Assembly (NCBI RefSeq): GCF_008641065.1
Contig: NZ_VTRS01000001.1
Location: forward strand, 806,001 to 870,000
Reading direction: 5' to 3'
Origin: Rhabdaerophilum calidifontis
GTDB lineage: Bacteria > Pseudomonadota > Alphaproteobacteria > Rhizobiales > Beijerinckiaceae
Length of the DNA stretch: 64,000 nt
Shown here one piece after another: positions 22,232 through 32,041 of the stretch; position 1 is the first letter of the stretch, and every line of letters begins with the position of its first letter. Under the pieces are notes generated by a model. It ran no database searches and was not told the DNA's origin. It saw nothing but the letters and a program-made list of their open reading frames with translations. The translations under genes were made by a program, and so were the position numbers.

Positions 22232-24634
22232 TCACGCCGCCTGCACGAAACTCTCCAGTACCATCTTGCGGCCGGCCTTGTCGAAATCGACCGTGAGCTT
22301 GTTGCCGTCGATCCCGGCTACCGAGCCGGGGCCGAACTTGATGTGGAAGATGCGATCGCCGACCGCGAATCGCGAGGGCTCGCCGGTCGATGAGGCGAGG
22401 ACGCGGCCCTCGATCTGCCTGGGGCCGCCGCGTGCGCCGAAGCGCGCGGGGTCCGGCGGCGCCGAGGAGGGGCGGAAGCCTGCATGGCCCGCGGCCTGCG
22501 CGCGTTGCCAGCCGGGGGTGGAATAGCTCGAAGCCTGGAATGGCTGTGCGCGGTCGAACCGGGAATGCCCGCCGCCATGGATCCGGCGGTCCTGCACGCC
22601 ATAGGTGCCCTGGCCATCCTGCACCTCGACATGGGCCGCAGGCAGCTCATCGATGAAACGCGAGGGAATCGAGGCCTGCCACAGGCCGTGGATGCGGCGA
22701 TTGGCGGCGAAATAGAGCTTGGCGCGCCGCTTGGCGCGGGTGAGCCCCACATAGGCGAGGCGGCGTTCCTCCTCGAGGCCGGCCTTGCCCTGCTCGTCGA
22801 GCGCGCGCGGATGGGGGAAGACGCCCTCCTCCCAGCCGGGGAGGAAGACGGTCTCGAATTCGAGGCCCTTGGCGGCGTGCAGCGTCATGATCGAGACGCG
22901 GTCCCCGCCCTCGCTCGCCGCGGCATCCATCACGAGGCCGACATGCTCGAGGAAGCCGGCGAGATTCTCGAATTCCTCCATCGAGCGGACGAGTTCCTTG
23001 AGGTTCTCGAGCCGGCCGGCCGCATCGGCGGAGCGGTCCTTCTTCCACATGTCGGTATAGCCGGATTCCTCCAGCACCAGCTCGGCGAGTTCGTGATGGG
23101 GCAGGGTTTCCATCTGCGCAGACCAGCGGGAGAAGGCCGCCATCAGGTCGCGCAGGGTGGCGCGCTGCTTCGGTTTCAGTTCCTCGGTCTCGATCAGCAT
23201 GCGTGCCGATTGCATCAGCGGGATGCGCTGGCTGCGCGCATGGGCGTGCAGCGTCGCCAGCACGGCATCGCCGAGACCCCGCTTCGGGGTGTTGAAGATG
23301 CGTTCGAAGGCGAGGTCGTTCGCGGGGCTCGCGACGCATTTGAGATAGGCGAGCGCGTCGCGGATCTCGGCGCGCTCGTAGAAGCGCGGGCCGCCGATGA
23401 CGCGGTAGGGGATCGCGTTGGTGATAAAGCGCTCCTCGAACTCGCGCATCTGGAACGAGGCGCGCACCAGAACCGCCATCTCGTCGAGCCGGTGGCCCTT
23501 GACCTGGCTCGCCTCGATCTCGTCCGCGACCTGGCGAGCCTCTTCCTCGGAATCCCAGGCGCAGGCGACGCTCACGCGCTCGCCCGCCTCGCCCTCGGTG
23601 AACAGCGTCTTGCCGAGCCGGCCCTCGTTATGGGCGATGAGATGCGCGGCCGCGCCGAGGATATGCCCGGTCGAGCGGTAATTGCGCTCGAGGCGGATGA
23701 CCTTCGCGCCGGGGAAATCCTTCTCGAAGCGCAGGATGTTGTCGACCTCGGCGCCGCGCCAGCCATAGATCGATTGATCGTCGTCGCCCACGCAGGCGAT
23801 GTTGCGCCGCCCCTGCGCCAGCAGCCGCAGCCAGAGATATTGCGCGGTGTTGGTGTCCTGATACTCGTCGACGAGAATGTAGCGGAAACGCTTCTGGTAT
23901 TGCGCCAGCACCTCGGGATTGTCGCGGAACAGGCGGATGGTCTCGACAAGGAGATCGCCGAAATCGACCGCGTTCAGCGTCTTCAGCCGCTCCTGATAGA
24001 GCGCGTAGAACGCGCTGCCGCGACCCGCGAAGCCGATGCCCTCGCCGTGGGGAACCTTTTCCGGCGGCAGCGCCCGGTTCTTCCAGCCGTCGATCATCGC
24101 GGCGAGCACGCGGGCGGGCCAGCGCTTCTCGTCGATATTCTCGGCCTGGAGGATCTGCTTCAGGAGGCGGATCTGGTCGTCGGTGTCGAGGATGGTGAAA
24201 TCCGGCCGGAGATCGACGATCTCGGCGTGCCGGCGCAGGAGCTTGGTGCCGATCGCGTGGAAGGTGCCGAGCCAGGGCATGCCCTCGGCCACGCCGCCGA
24301 TGAGATGGCCGACACGCTCCTTCATCTCGCGCGCGGCCTTGTTGGTGAAGGTCATCGCCAGGATCTCGTTCGGCCGCGCGAGCCCGGCGGCAATGATATG
24401 GGCGATGCGGGCGGTGAGCACCTTGGTCTTGCCGGTGCCGGCGCCGGCAAGCACGAGGAGCGGCCCTTCGGTGGTCTCGACCGCGGCGCGCTGTTCGGGG
24501 TTGAGCCCTTCGAGATGTCCGGCCTGCCGGCCCGCCGCCGCGCGGGCGCGCGCGGCAATGCCGCCGCCGTCCGGATCCGGCGCGCGGGGGGCGGGGTCTT
24601 CCGACCAGCGATCAAGCGAGAACGGGTTCGACAC
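22232..24634 (-). CDS. uvrD: ATP-dependent DNA helicase UvrD/PcrA
   Basis: Superfamily 1A 3'-5' helicase of nucleotide-excision and mismatch repair. All helicase motifs are present: Walker A AGAGTGKT (63-70), DEYQDTN, GDDDQSIYGWRGA, LERNYRS, TLHAAKGLEFETVFLPGWEEG, and AYVGLTRAKR. A C-terminal tail ends in a Tudor-like segment (FAVGDRIFHIKFGPGSVAGIDGNKLTVDFD), the RNA-polymerase-interacting module of UvrD/PcrA. GTG 24634 with GTGAAGG and six-base spacing is preferred over TTG 24640. Confidence 0.95.
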   Translation of the reverse strand: MSNPFSLDRWSEDPAPRAPDPDGGGIAARARAAAGRQAGHLEGLNPEQRAAVETTEGPLLVLAGAGTGKTKVLTARIAHIIAAGLARPNEILAMTFTNKAAREMKERVGHLIGGVAEGMPWLGTFHAIGTKLLRRHAEIVDLRPDFTILDTDDQIRLLKQILQAENIDEKRWPARVLAAMIDGWKNRALPPEKVPHGEGIGFAGRGSAFYALYQERLKTLNAVDFGDLLVETIRLFRDNPEVLAQYQKRFRYILVDEYQDTNTAQYLWLRLLAQGRRNIACVGDDDQSIYGWRGAEVDNILRFEKDFPGAKVIRLERNYRSTGHILGAAAHLIAHNEGRLGKTLFTEGEAGERVSVACAWDSEEEARQVADEIEASQVKGHRLDEMAVLVRASFQMREFEERFITNAIPYRVIGGPRFYERAEIRDALAYLKCVASPANDLAFERIFNTPKRGLGDAVLATLHAHARSQRIPLMQSARMLIETEELKPKQRATLRDLMAAFSRWSAQMETLPHHELAELVLEESGYTDMWKKDRSADAAGRLENLKELVRSMEEFENLAGFLEHVGLVMDAAASEGGDRVSIMTLHAAKGLEFETVFLPGWEEGVFPHPRALDEQGKAGLEEERRLAYVGLTRAKRRAKLYFAANRRIHGLWQASIPSRFIDELPAAHVEVQDGQGTYGVQDRRIHGGGHSRFDRAQPFQASSYSTPGWQRAQAAGHAGFRPSSAPPDPARFGARGGPRQIEGRVLASSTGEPSRFAVGDRIFHIKFGPGSVAGIDGNKLTVDFDKAGRKMVLESFVQAA

Positions 24635-24810
24635 GGCCAACCTTCACGATAGCGCATCCGCCCGCCGGACATGGCGCGGGATGTCGGCACATGCAACCAT
24701 TCTGGCTGATTCGCAGCGCGAACGCCTGTGCATGCCGCCTCGATGCGATTGCGCCGCCGAGCTTGCCGTCGCGTGCCGCTTCCGCCAAGCTCGGCGCGAA
24801 GGAGTTTTCC

Positions 24811-26214
24811 ATGATCACCACGCGTCCCGACCCGACGACCATCGCGGCGCTGACGCGCGACCTCCAGGCCCGGTTCGGCAACCGCGCCGTGACCAGCGAG
24901 GCCGTGCGGCGGCAGCATGCGCATACGCTGACCTGGCTCGAAAACCAGCCGCCGGACATCGTCGTGTTCGCGGAGGATGCGGCGGAAGTGGCGGAGATCG
25001 TGCGGCTCTCGGCCGCGCGGCGGGTGCCGGTCATCCCGTTCGGAACCGGCTCGTCGCTCGAAGGGCATGTCAACGCGCCCTATGGCGGGGTCTCGATCGA
25101 TCTCTCCGCCCTGAAGCGCATCATCGCCGTGCATCCCGAGGATCTCGATTGCGTGGTCGAGCCGGGGGTGACGCGCAAGGAACTCAACGATCATCTCAAA
25201 TCCCACGGGCTGTTCTTCCCGATCGATCCCGGCGCCGATGCCTCGCTCGGCGGCATGGTCGCGACCCGCGCCTCGGGCACCAATGCCGTCCGCTACGGGA
25301 CGATGAAGGACAATGTCCTGGCGCTCGAGGCGGTGCTCGCCTCCGGCGAGACGATCCGCACCGCGCAGCGCGCCAAGAAGACCTCCGCCGGCTACGACCT
25401 GACCCGACTCTTCGTCGGCTCGGAGGGCACGCTCGGCATCGTCACCCGCATCACGCTGAAGCTCAGCGGCCTGCCGGAGGCGATCTCGGCCGGGGTCTGC
25501 CCCTTCCCCGATATCCGCGCCGCCGCCGACGCGACGATCATGACCATCCAGACCGGGCTGCCGGTGGCGCGGATCGAATTGCTCGACGAGGTGCAGGTCC
25601 GCGCCTGCAACGCGCATGCGAAGCTCGCGCTGCCGGAGACGCCGCTGCTGTTCGTCGAGTTCCACGGTACCGAGGCGGGCGTTGCCGAGCAGGCGGCGCG
25701 GTTCGGCGAGATCGCGGCGGAATGCGGCGGCGGCCCGTTCGAATGGGCGACCCGGCCCGAGGAGCGCACGCGGCTGTGGCAGGCGCGGCATGATGCCTAT
25801 TGGGCGGCGGTGGCGCTGCGGCCCGGCACGCGCGGCATCTCGACCGATGTCTGCGTGCCGATCTCGCGGCTCGCGGAATGCATCGAGGCGACCAAGGCCG
25901 ATATCGTTGAAACCGGGTTGATCGCGCCGATCGTCGGCCATGTCGGGGACGGGAATTTCCATTGCCTGCCGCTGATCGACACGGCGAATCCCGAGGAAAT
26001 CCGCAAGGCGGAAGGGTTCATCGGCCGCCTCGTCGCGCGTGCGCTCGCCATGGAGGGCACCTGCACCGGCGAACACGGCATCGGCCAGGGCAAGATGAAA
26101 TATCTCGATGCCGAACTGGGCGCCGGCGCGCTCGAGGCGATGCGTGTCATCAAGCGCGGGCTCGATCCGGAGGGAATCCTCAACCCCGGCAAGATCGTCA
26201 CGCTTCGGCCGTGA
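24811..26214 (+). CDS. FAD-binding D-2-hydroxyacid dehydrogenase (D-lactate dehydrogenase / GlcD family)
   Basis: Flavoprotein oxidising a D-2-hydroxyacid such as D-lactate, passing electrons to the respiratory chain or cytochrome c. AAGGAG six bases before ATG 24811 defines the start; the open frame from 24691 is not supported. In 467 residues: PCMH FAD domain with PFGTGSSLEGHVNAPYGG, PGADASLGGMVATRASG, GSEGTLGIVT; C-terminal FAD-oxidase domain with HVGDGNFHCLP, TGEHGIGQGKMKY and ILNPGKI. Substrate (D-lactate versus glycolate) cannot be decided without partners; no glcE/glcF is nearby. Confidence 0.88.
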   Translation: MITTRPDPTTIAALTRDLQARFGNRAVTSEAVRRQHAHTLTWLENQPPDIVVFAEDAAEVAEIVRLSAARRVPVIPFGTGSSLEGHVNAPYGGVSIDLSALKRIIAVHPEDLDCVVEPGVTRKELNDHLKSHGLFFPIDPGADASLGGMVATRASGTNAVRYGTMKDNVLALEAVLASGETIRTAQRAKKTSAGYDLTRLFVGSEGTLGIVTRITLKLSGLPEAISAGVCPFPDIRAAADATIMTIQTGLPVARIELLDEVQVRACNAHAKLALPETPLLFVEFHGTEAGVAEQAARFGEIAAECGGGPFEWATRPEERTRLWQARHDAYWAAVALRPGTRGISTDVCVPISRLAECIEATKADIVETGLIAPIVGHVGDGNFHCLPLIDTANPEEIRKAEGFIGRLVARALAMEGTCTGEHGIGQGKMKYLDAELGAGALEAMRVIKRGLDPEGILNPGKIVTLRP

Positions 26215-26295
26215 TCCGGCAGGATTCTCGGCGCCGCCGCATTCCGCTTGGCGCGCGATGCCGCTATGGAGGGGGCGAACGGAGGCCGCATCGCC

Positions 26296-29200
26296 GTGCG
26301 TGACATCGTGACCGCTGTCGCCGCGCTTGTCGCCATCGCGCTCATCGCGCTGATGGTCGGCCCTTTCGTGATCGACTGGGACAGCCAGCGCGGCCGCGTC
26401 GCCGCGCTGATCCGCGAGCGGACGGGGATCGAGGCGCGCATCGCCGGGCCGCTCCAGGTCTCGCTGCTACCGACGCCCGAACTCGATGCCGGCGGGGTCG
26501 AATTCGGGCCGGAAGGCGCGCCGGTCGCACGAGCCGAGCGGCTGACGGTGACGCTCTCGGCCACGGCTCTCCTCTCCGGCCGGGTGACGGTGACGAGCGC
26601 GCGCGCCGACAATGCCGAGATCGACCGCTCGGCGCTTGCCGCGCTTGCGGGGGAGATCGCGGCGCGGCCGGAGGCCGGCGCCGGGCCGGGGTTCGGGCAG
26701 ATCGGAATCGAGCGGCTCATGCTGCGCGGGCTCCGCCTCGTCGAGGGCGCGGTGGGCGCGCGGGGCGCGCCCCATGACGTGACGATCGAGGCGCCGAGCC
26801 TTGCCGGACCGTTCCGGATCGACGTGACCGATCCCGGCCTCGGGCGGGAATTCCACGCCCAGATCGGGCGTCTGGAGCAGGGACGGGCGCGAATCAAGGG
26901 CCTGATCGAGGATCGCAGCCTCGCGCTCCGCGCCGGGATCGACGGAATCGTCGCGCTGCCCGGCGTGCCGGGGCGGCCGCTTTACGACGGGCTCGTCACG
27001 CTCAACGGCAACCCGATTCTCGGCAGCGGTGCGGGCGCGGCACAGGTGCCGGTGCAGGGATCGCTGCGCGTAATTGCCGACACGCACCGCGTCAGCGCCG
27101 AGCCGGTGACGCTGACGATCGGCGACGGCGAGCGCGCGCTCCAACTCACCGGCCGCGGCGAGGCCGATCTCGCCGCGCCACGGCCGCGCCTCAGCCTGGC
27201 GCTCGCGACCAAGCGCCTCGATCTGACGCCGCCGCCCGCCGACCTGCCGCCGCGCGCGCGACCGGTGGATCTGCGCGCCGCGCTGCTGGCCCTGGCGCAG
27301 GGTGGCGGCCGGCCGCTGCCCTTCGATCTCGATCTCGCTCTCGATATCGGCGCGCTTCAGGCCGGCGGCGCGGTTGTCCACGATCTCGCAGCGGCGATAT
27401 CCGTCGGCAGTGCGGGGCCGATCCTGCATCGGCTGACGGCGCGGCTGCCGGGTGCGACGGCTTTGCGCTTCGCCCGTACGCCGGATGCGACCCAGCCGCT
27501 GGAGGGCGAGCTGGCGGTGGAAAGCGGCGAACTCGGCGGGCTCATCGCTTGGCTGCGCGGGGCCGATATCGCCGCCGGCTTGCCCGCAGAAGGCCGTCTC
27601 GCGGCACGGCTTGCCGGGGGGGCGGAGGGAATCGCGATCCAGACACTGACGCTCGACAGCAGCGCCGGCGCGCTTGCCGGCCGCGGCGATGTCCGGCCGG
27701 CCGCCGCCGGGCAGAGTGCACTGCCCCGGCTGACGCTCGACCTCGCCGCGCGGCGCTTCGATGCCCGCGTGCTCGCCGCGCTCGAACCGCTGAAGCCGGT
27801 GGCCGGCCTCGAGATCGCGACGCGGCTCGCGGTGGAGCGGCTGGTGCTCGACCAGGCCGAACTCGGCGGTCTGCGGGTCGCGCTCGACCGCTCAGGCGGT
27901 ACGGTGTCGCTCCACGAATTCCGCCTTACCGGCCGGGCGGGAGAGGTGCTCACGCTTTCGGGAACGATCGGTCCGGGCGCCACCCATCTGACAGCCAAGC
28001 TTGACGCCGAGCGGCTTGGCGATCTCGCGCGGCTCGCCGGCGCGGTGCTGCCGCGGCCCGAGATCGCGGCGCTGCAACGCCGGGCGGCGCTGCTCGAACC
28101 GGCGCTGGCCGTGGCCAATATCCGCCTGACCGGCGAAAGCGGCGCGAGCGCCTGGGACCTCGCGGTGGACGGGGTGCTCGGCGGGACGCGCGTCTCGGCC
28201 CGGACGCGCTCGACCAATCGGAGCGGCGACCTCGCCGTGGAGGCGGAGGGGGAGATCGCGGCGCCGGACGGCGCGCGCCTGCTCGCCCAGATCAGCGGCC
28301 AGTCGGGATCATCCGGCGCGGCGGCGGGGCAGGGCACGCTGCGTTTCAAAGCCGGCGGCGATCCGCGCCGGGAGATCACGGGCTCGGTCGGCGGCGAGGT
28401 CGCGGGGCTCGGCTTCCGCTTCGACGGCGGCTACAACCCCTTCCGCGCCAACCCGCTCGAAGGCCGGCTGAGCGCCGAAACGGCCGATCTGCGCCGTCTT
28501 CTCGCGGCTTTCGGCACAAGCCCGCCCGTGGCGGACAATGTTGCGGCGGAAATCCATGGCCGCGTCTTCTCCGAGGGCGCGAAGATCACGCTCACCCGGT
28601 TCGAGGCACGGCTCGACGCGGCGCCGGCCAGCGGCGAGATCAGCCTCGATTTTGCGCGCGGCGGGCAGGTGGCCGGGCAGGTCCGGCTCACCGCGCTCGA
28701 TCTCGCGGCGCTGTTCGCGCCGGCCTCCGGCGCCACCCCGCCGGCTTTCGGCGCCGGGCCCTGGTCCGCCGCCCCGTTCGGCCCGTCGGTGCCGCCACCG
28801 CTCGCCGGCGATCTCTGGATCGAGGCCGAGAGCGGCCGTTTCGGCGCCGTGACACTCGAGGCCCCGCAATTCGTCTACCGCTTCGCGCCGGATCTGGCGG
28901 CGATCGAGGGGTTCGAGGCGCGCATGGGCGAGGCGCGGATCCGCGGTTCGCTGACGGCGCTGCGCAAGGACCGCAATGTCGAGATCGCCGGGCGTATCGA
29001 GGCGGCGCGGCTGCCGGTGCCCTTTCTCGGCGGGCGCCTCTCTGGCGCGATGCCGTTTTCGGGCGGGGGGGAGAACCCGCGGGCGCTCGTCGCGAGCCTT
29101 GCGGGGGCCGGGGAGGTCGCGCTCGACCGGTTTCTCGTTCCGGAGGCCGATCCGGCCGCGCTCGCCCGCATCGTCGCGCGCGATCTCGATGAGCTGATGC

Positions 29201-29982
29201 CGATCGACGAGAACCGGATCGGCGCGCTCGTCGATCGGGAATTGCGGCGGGCGGCGTTCGAATCCCCCGCCGGAACCTGGCCGGCGAGCCTCGTCAACGG
29301 GCAGGTCCGGCTCGGCGGCGTGCCGCTGCCGGCGGCCGTGTCAGGCCGGCCGGAGATCGAGATCACACCGGCGATCGGGCTCGATCTCGTGCGCGGCGAG
29401 GTTGATTCGCGGCTGACCTTCCGCCAGCTGGCGCTGCCGAAGGGCTGGCGCGGCGCGGTGCCGGAAATCGCGCTCGTGCTGTCCCGCCGCCTTGCCGCGG
29501 ATGCGCCGCCGCCGCGCCGCGCGCTTCAGGTCGGCGCGCTGGTCAACGGGCTGCTCGCCATGGCGATCCAGCGCGATCTCGAACGCGCCGAGGCGTTCGA
29601 GGCCGATATCCGCGAGCGCGCGATGCATCTGCGCCGCCAGAAGGGCGATGCCTGGCGCGAGCGCCGCGAGCGCGAGATCCGCGAGATCGAGGCGATGATG
29701 GCCGATGAGGCGCGACAGCTCCGCCTGCGCACCGAGGCGGCGGCGGAATTCGAGCGCCAGCGGCTGCTGCGCGAGCGGCTGGAGCGGGAGGCTCGCGAAC
29801 GCGCCGAGCGCGAGGCCGCCGAGCGGCTCGCCCGGCAGCGCGCGGAGGAGGAGCGGGCGCGGCTCGAACGGCTCGTGCGCGACCTCGCCCAGCCGCCGGC
29901 GCCGGCAGCCCCGGTGCCCCCGGCTGCCTCCGGCGCGCCACTCAACCTCGCGCCGCCGGCTTCCGCAGCGCCGCCGGGCTAG
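26296..29982 (+). CDS. AsmA family protein with C-terminal coiled coil
   Basis: AsmA-like bridge protein implicated in envelope lipid transport or outer-membrane biogenesis. GTG 26296 with GGAGG ten bases upstream is chosen over TTG 26248 and ATG 26266 because it places the single membrane anchor (IVTAVAALVAIALIALMVGPF) at the very N-terminus, as usual. AsmA-domain features include RIAGPLQVSLLPTPELDAGGVEFG and a long beta-rich repetitive body of 1,100 residues. Unusually, the last ~130 residues are an Arg/Glu-rich coiled coil (REREIREIEAMM, ERLEREARERAEREAAERL) and a Pro/Ala tail. Confidence 0.88.
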   Translation: MRDIVTAVAALVAIALIALMVGPFVIDWDSQRGRVAALIRERTGIEARIAGPLQVSLLPTPELDAGGVEFGPEGAPVARAERLTVTLSATALLSGRVTVTSARADNAEIDRSALAALAGEIAARPEAGAGPGFGQIGIERLMLRGLRLVEGAVGARGAPHDVTIEAPSLAGPFRIDVTDPGLGREFHAQIGRLEQGRARIKGLIEDRSLALRAGIDGIVALPGVPGRPLYDGLVTLNGNPILGSGAGAAQVPVQGSLRVIADTHRVSAEPVTLTIGDGERALQLTGRGEADLAAPRPRLSLALATKRLDLTPPPADLPPRARPVDLRAALLALAQGGGRPLPFDLDLALDIGALQAGGAVVHDLAAAISVGSAGPILHRLTARLPGATALRFARTPDATQPLEGELAVESGELGGLIAWLRGADIAAGLPAEGRLAARLAGGAEGIAIQTLTLDSSAGALAGRGDVRPAAAGQSALPRLTLDLAARRFDARVLAALEPLKPVAGLEIATRLAVERLVLDQAELGGLRVALDRSGGTVSLHEFRLTGRAGEVLTLSGTIGPGATHLTAKLDAERLGDLARLAGAVLPRPEIAALQRRAALLEPALAVANIRLTGESGASAWDLAVDGVLGGTRVSARTRSTNRSGDLAVEAEGEIAAPDGARLLAQISGQSGSSGAAAGQGTLRFKAGGDPRREITGSVGGEVAGLGFRFDGGYNPFRANPLEGRLSAETADLRRLLAAFGTSPPVADNVAAEIHGRVFSEGAKITLTRFEARLDAAPASGEISLDFARGGQVAGQVRLTALDLAALFAPASGATPPAFGAGPWSAAPFGPSVPPPLAGDLWIEAESGRFGAVTLEAPQFVYRFAPDLAAIEGFEARMGEARIRGSLTALRKDRNVEIAGRIEAARLPVPFLGGRLSGAMPFSGGGENPRALVASLAGAGEVALDRFLVPEADPAALARIVARDLDELMPIDENRIGALVDRELRRAAFESPAGTWPASLVNGQVRLGGVPLPAAVSGRPEIEITPAIGLDLVRGEVDSRLTFRQLALPKGWRGAVPEIALVLSRRLAADAPPPRRALQVGALVNGLLAMAIQRDLERAEAFEADIRERAMHLRRQKGDAWRERREREIREIEAMMADEARQLRLRTEAAAEFERQRLLRERLEREARERAEREAAERLARQRAEEERARLERLVRDLAQPPAPAAPVPPAASGAPLNLAPPASAAPPG

Positions 29983-30021
29983 GGGATGATCTGACGATCT
30001 CCGGTCGGGGATCGAGCGGGA

Positions 30022-30267
30022 TCAGGGCAGGACAGGCCCGCCGCGCGCCATCAGCCATTCGACGAGATGGATGCGCACCGCCGATGACAGGTTGACGCCC
30101 TGCCGCGCGCGGTCGATCCGCTCGACATAGGCCGCGATGCCGAGACCTTCCTGCGCCGCCGCGTGCCGGAGCAGCCGCCAGAACGGCTCCTCCAGCGAGA
30201 TCGAGGTTGCGTGGCCGGCGATGCGCAGGCTGCGCTTGACGATCGGGGCCGGGCTATCCGGCATCAT
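30022..30267 (-). CDS. Ribbon-helix-helix domain protein (81 aa)
   Basis: Small likely DNA-binding protein: KRSLRIAGHATSISLEEPFWRLLRHAAAQEG matches the beta strand and helices of a ribbon-helix-helix fold. Starts MM; the first ATG overlaps the stop of the upstream DUF4169 gene (ATGA), the second may be the true start since GGAGG is close. Third gene of the fumC operon. A role in controlling the operon is inference. Confidence 0.8.
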   Translation of the reverse strand: MMPDSPAPIVKRSLRIAGHATSISLEEPFWRLLRHAAAQEGLGIAAYVERIDRARQGVNLSSAVRIHLVEWLMARGGPVLP

Positions 30268-30467
30268 CCCTCCGGCGTGCCAGAGGGCGCGGGCGGGACG
30301 ATCCGTCCGGCCTCGTGCGCCCGTTCCGCGCGCGCGTTCTCGGCCTTGGCGGCGCGCTTCTCGGCCTTCGGGCGGCCGAATTTCGCGCGGTTCGCTTCGG
30401 CCTGCTTCTCCGCCCCGGCGCGCGCCCTGGCCTTGCGTGCGCGGCGAAGATTGACGATCTCCGCCAT
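30264..30467 (-). CDS. DUF4169 family protein (67 aa)
   Basis: Highly basic small protein starting [18 protein letters not shown] and continuing with KFGRPKAEKRAAKAEN, the hallmark of DUF4169. No function is known. Its ATG uses the last base of the fumC stop (TGATG) and its own stop overlaps the ribbon-helix-helix gene, so all three are translationally coupled. Confidence 0.82.
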   Translation of the reverse strand: MAEIVNLRRARKARARAGAEKQAEANRAKFGRPKAEKRAAKAENARAERAHEAGRIVPPAPSGTPEG

Positions 30468-31852
30468 CAGCCCGGACCGATCATCTTCGCGGGCACGACG
30501 ATGGCGTCGAAATCCTCGCCGGAGATGCCGAGCGCGACGGCCTCCTCGCGCAAGGTGGTGCCGTTCTTGTGCGCGTTCTTCGCGACCTTGGCCGCGAGAT
30601 CGTAGCCGTATTTCTCCTTGAGCGGGGTGACGAGCATCAGCGAGTTCCGGAGGCCGCGCTCGATATTGTCGAGCCGCGGCTCGATGCCGACCACGCAATT
30701 GTCGGTGAAGGAGACCGCCGCATCGGCAAGCAGGCGCACCGATTGCAGGAAGTTGTAGGCCATCATCGGGTTGAAGACGTTGAGCTCGAAATGGCCCTGG
30801 CTACCGGCGAAGGCGATGGCGGCGTTGTTGCCGTGGATATGGGCGGCGACCTGGGTGATGGCCTCGCATTGCGTGGGGTTGACCTTGCCGGGCATGATCG
30901 ACGAGCCCGGCTCGTTCTCGGGCAGCGCGAGTTCGCCGAGGCCCGAGCGCGGACCCGAGCCCAGAAAGCGGATATCGTTCGCGATCTTGAAGCAGCTCAT
31001 CGCCACCGTGTGGATCGCGCCGTGGGTCATCACCATGGCATCATGCGCGGCGAGCGCCTCGAACTTGTTCGGCGCCGAGGTGAAGGGCAGGCCGGTGATC
31101 GCGGCGATGCGTTCAGCCACCTTCTCGGCGAAGCCGACCGGCGCGGCAAGCCCGGTGCCGACCGCGGTGCCGCCCTGGGCGAGTTCCATCAGCATCGGCA
31201 GCGTCATCTCGATGCGCTTGATGCCGTTCTCGATCTGCTGGGCATAGCCGGAGAATTCCTGGCCGAGCGTGATCGGCGTCGCGTCCTGGGTGTGGGTGCG
31301 GCCGATCTTGATGATGTCCGCCCAGGCCTTCGCCTTGGCATCGAGCGCCTTGTGCAGGTGTCTCAGCGCCGGCAGGAGGCGGTTCACCACCTCCACCGAG
31401 CAGGCGATGTGCATCGCGGTCGGGAAGGTGTCGTTGGAGGATTGGCTCATGTTGACGTGATCGTTCGGGTGAACGGGCTTTTTCGAGCCCATCTCCCCGC
31501 CGAGCATCTCGATCGCGCGGTTCGAGATCACCTCGTTTGCGTTCATGTTCGATTGCGTGCCCGAGCCGGTCTGCCACACGACGAGCGGGAAATGCGCGTC
31601 GAGCTTGCCCTCGATCACCTCCTGCGCAGCCTTGATGATCACCGCGCCGAGCGTGGGATCGAGCTTGCCGAGCGCGATATTGGCTTCCGCCGCCGCGCGC
31701 TTGACGATGCCGAGCGCATGGATCACCGGCGCGGGCTGCTTCTCCCAGCCGATCTTGAAATTGCCGAGGCTCCGCTCGGCCTGCGCGCCCCAATAGACGT
31801 TCGAATCGACCTCGATGGGGCCGAAGGTGTCGGTTTCGGTGCGCGTCGCCAT
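30467..31852 (-). CDS. fumC: Class II fumarate hydratase
   Basis: TCA-cycle enzyme interconverting fumarate and L-malate; iron-independent homotetramer. The 461-residue product has [38 protein letters not shown] and the fumarate-lyase signature [15 protein letters not shown] with the catalytic Ser. GAGG eight bases upstream supports the start. It leads a three-gene operon with DUF4169 and a ribbon-helix-helix protein. Confidence 0.97.
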   Translation of the reverse strand: MATRTETDTFGPIEVDSNVYWGAQAERSLGNFKIGWEKQPAPVIHALGIVKRAAAEANIALGKLDPTLGAVIIKAAQEVIEGKLDAHFPLVVWQTGSGTQSNMNANEVISNRAIEMLGGEMGSKKPVHPNDHVNMSQSSNDTFPTAMHIACSVEVVNRLLPALRHLHKALDAKAKAWADIIKIGRTHTQDATPITLGQEFSGYAQQIENGIKRIEMTLPMLMELAQGGTAVGTGLAAPVGFAEKVAERIAAITGLPFTSAPNKFEALAAHDAMVMTHGAIHTVAMSCFKIANDIRFLGSGPRSGLGELALPENEPGSSIMPGKVNPTQCEAITQVAAHIHGNNAAIAFAGSQGHFELNVFNPMMAYNFLQSVRLLADAAVSFTDNCVVGIEPRLDNIERGLRNSLMLVTPLKEKYGYDLAAKVAKNAHKNGTTLREEAVALGISGEDFDAIVVPAKMIGPG

Positions 31853-32000
31853 GATGATCCTCGGGTGAAAACGTGGGCCAGGATGAGCGGGCTTCTAGCC
31901 GAGGGTGGGGGCCGGAGCAATCGGCGGAAGGACGATGGTGACCGGTGCGGCAGGTCCATCCCCGATCCGGAATGTTCCGACCCGATACGGCTGGCACGGT

Positions 32001-32030
32001 GTGTCGCGGCGCGGCGTGTCGCGGCGCGGT
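32001..32030. repeat. 15-base tandem repeat between fumC and sspB
   Basis: Two copies of GTGTCGCGGCGCGG plus one base (C then T) lie end to end at 32001-32015 and 32016-32030, just 3' of sspB and upstream of fumC. The period equals that of two other tandem duplications in this window. Confidence 0.8.
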
Positions 32031-32041
32031 GATCCCGATGC

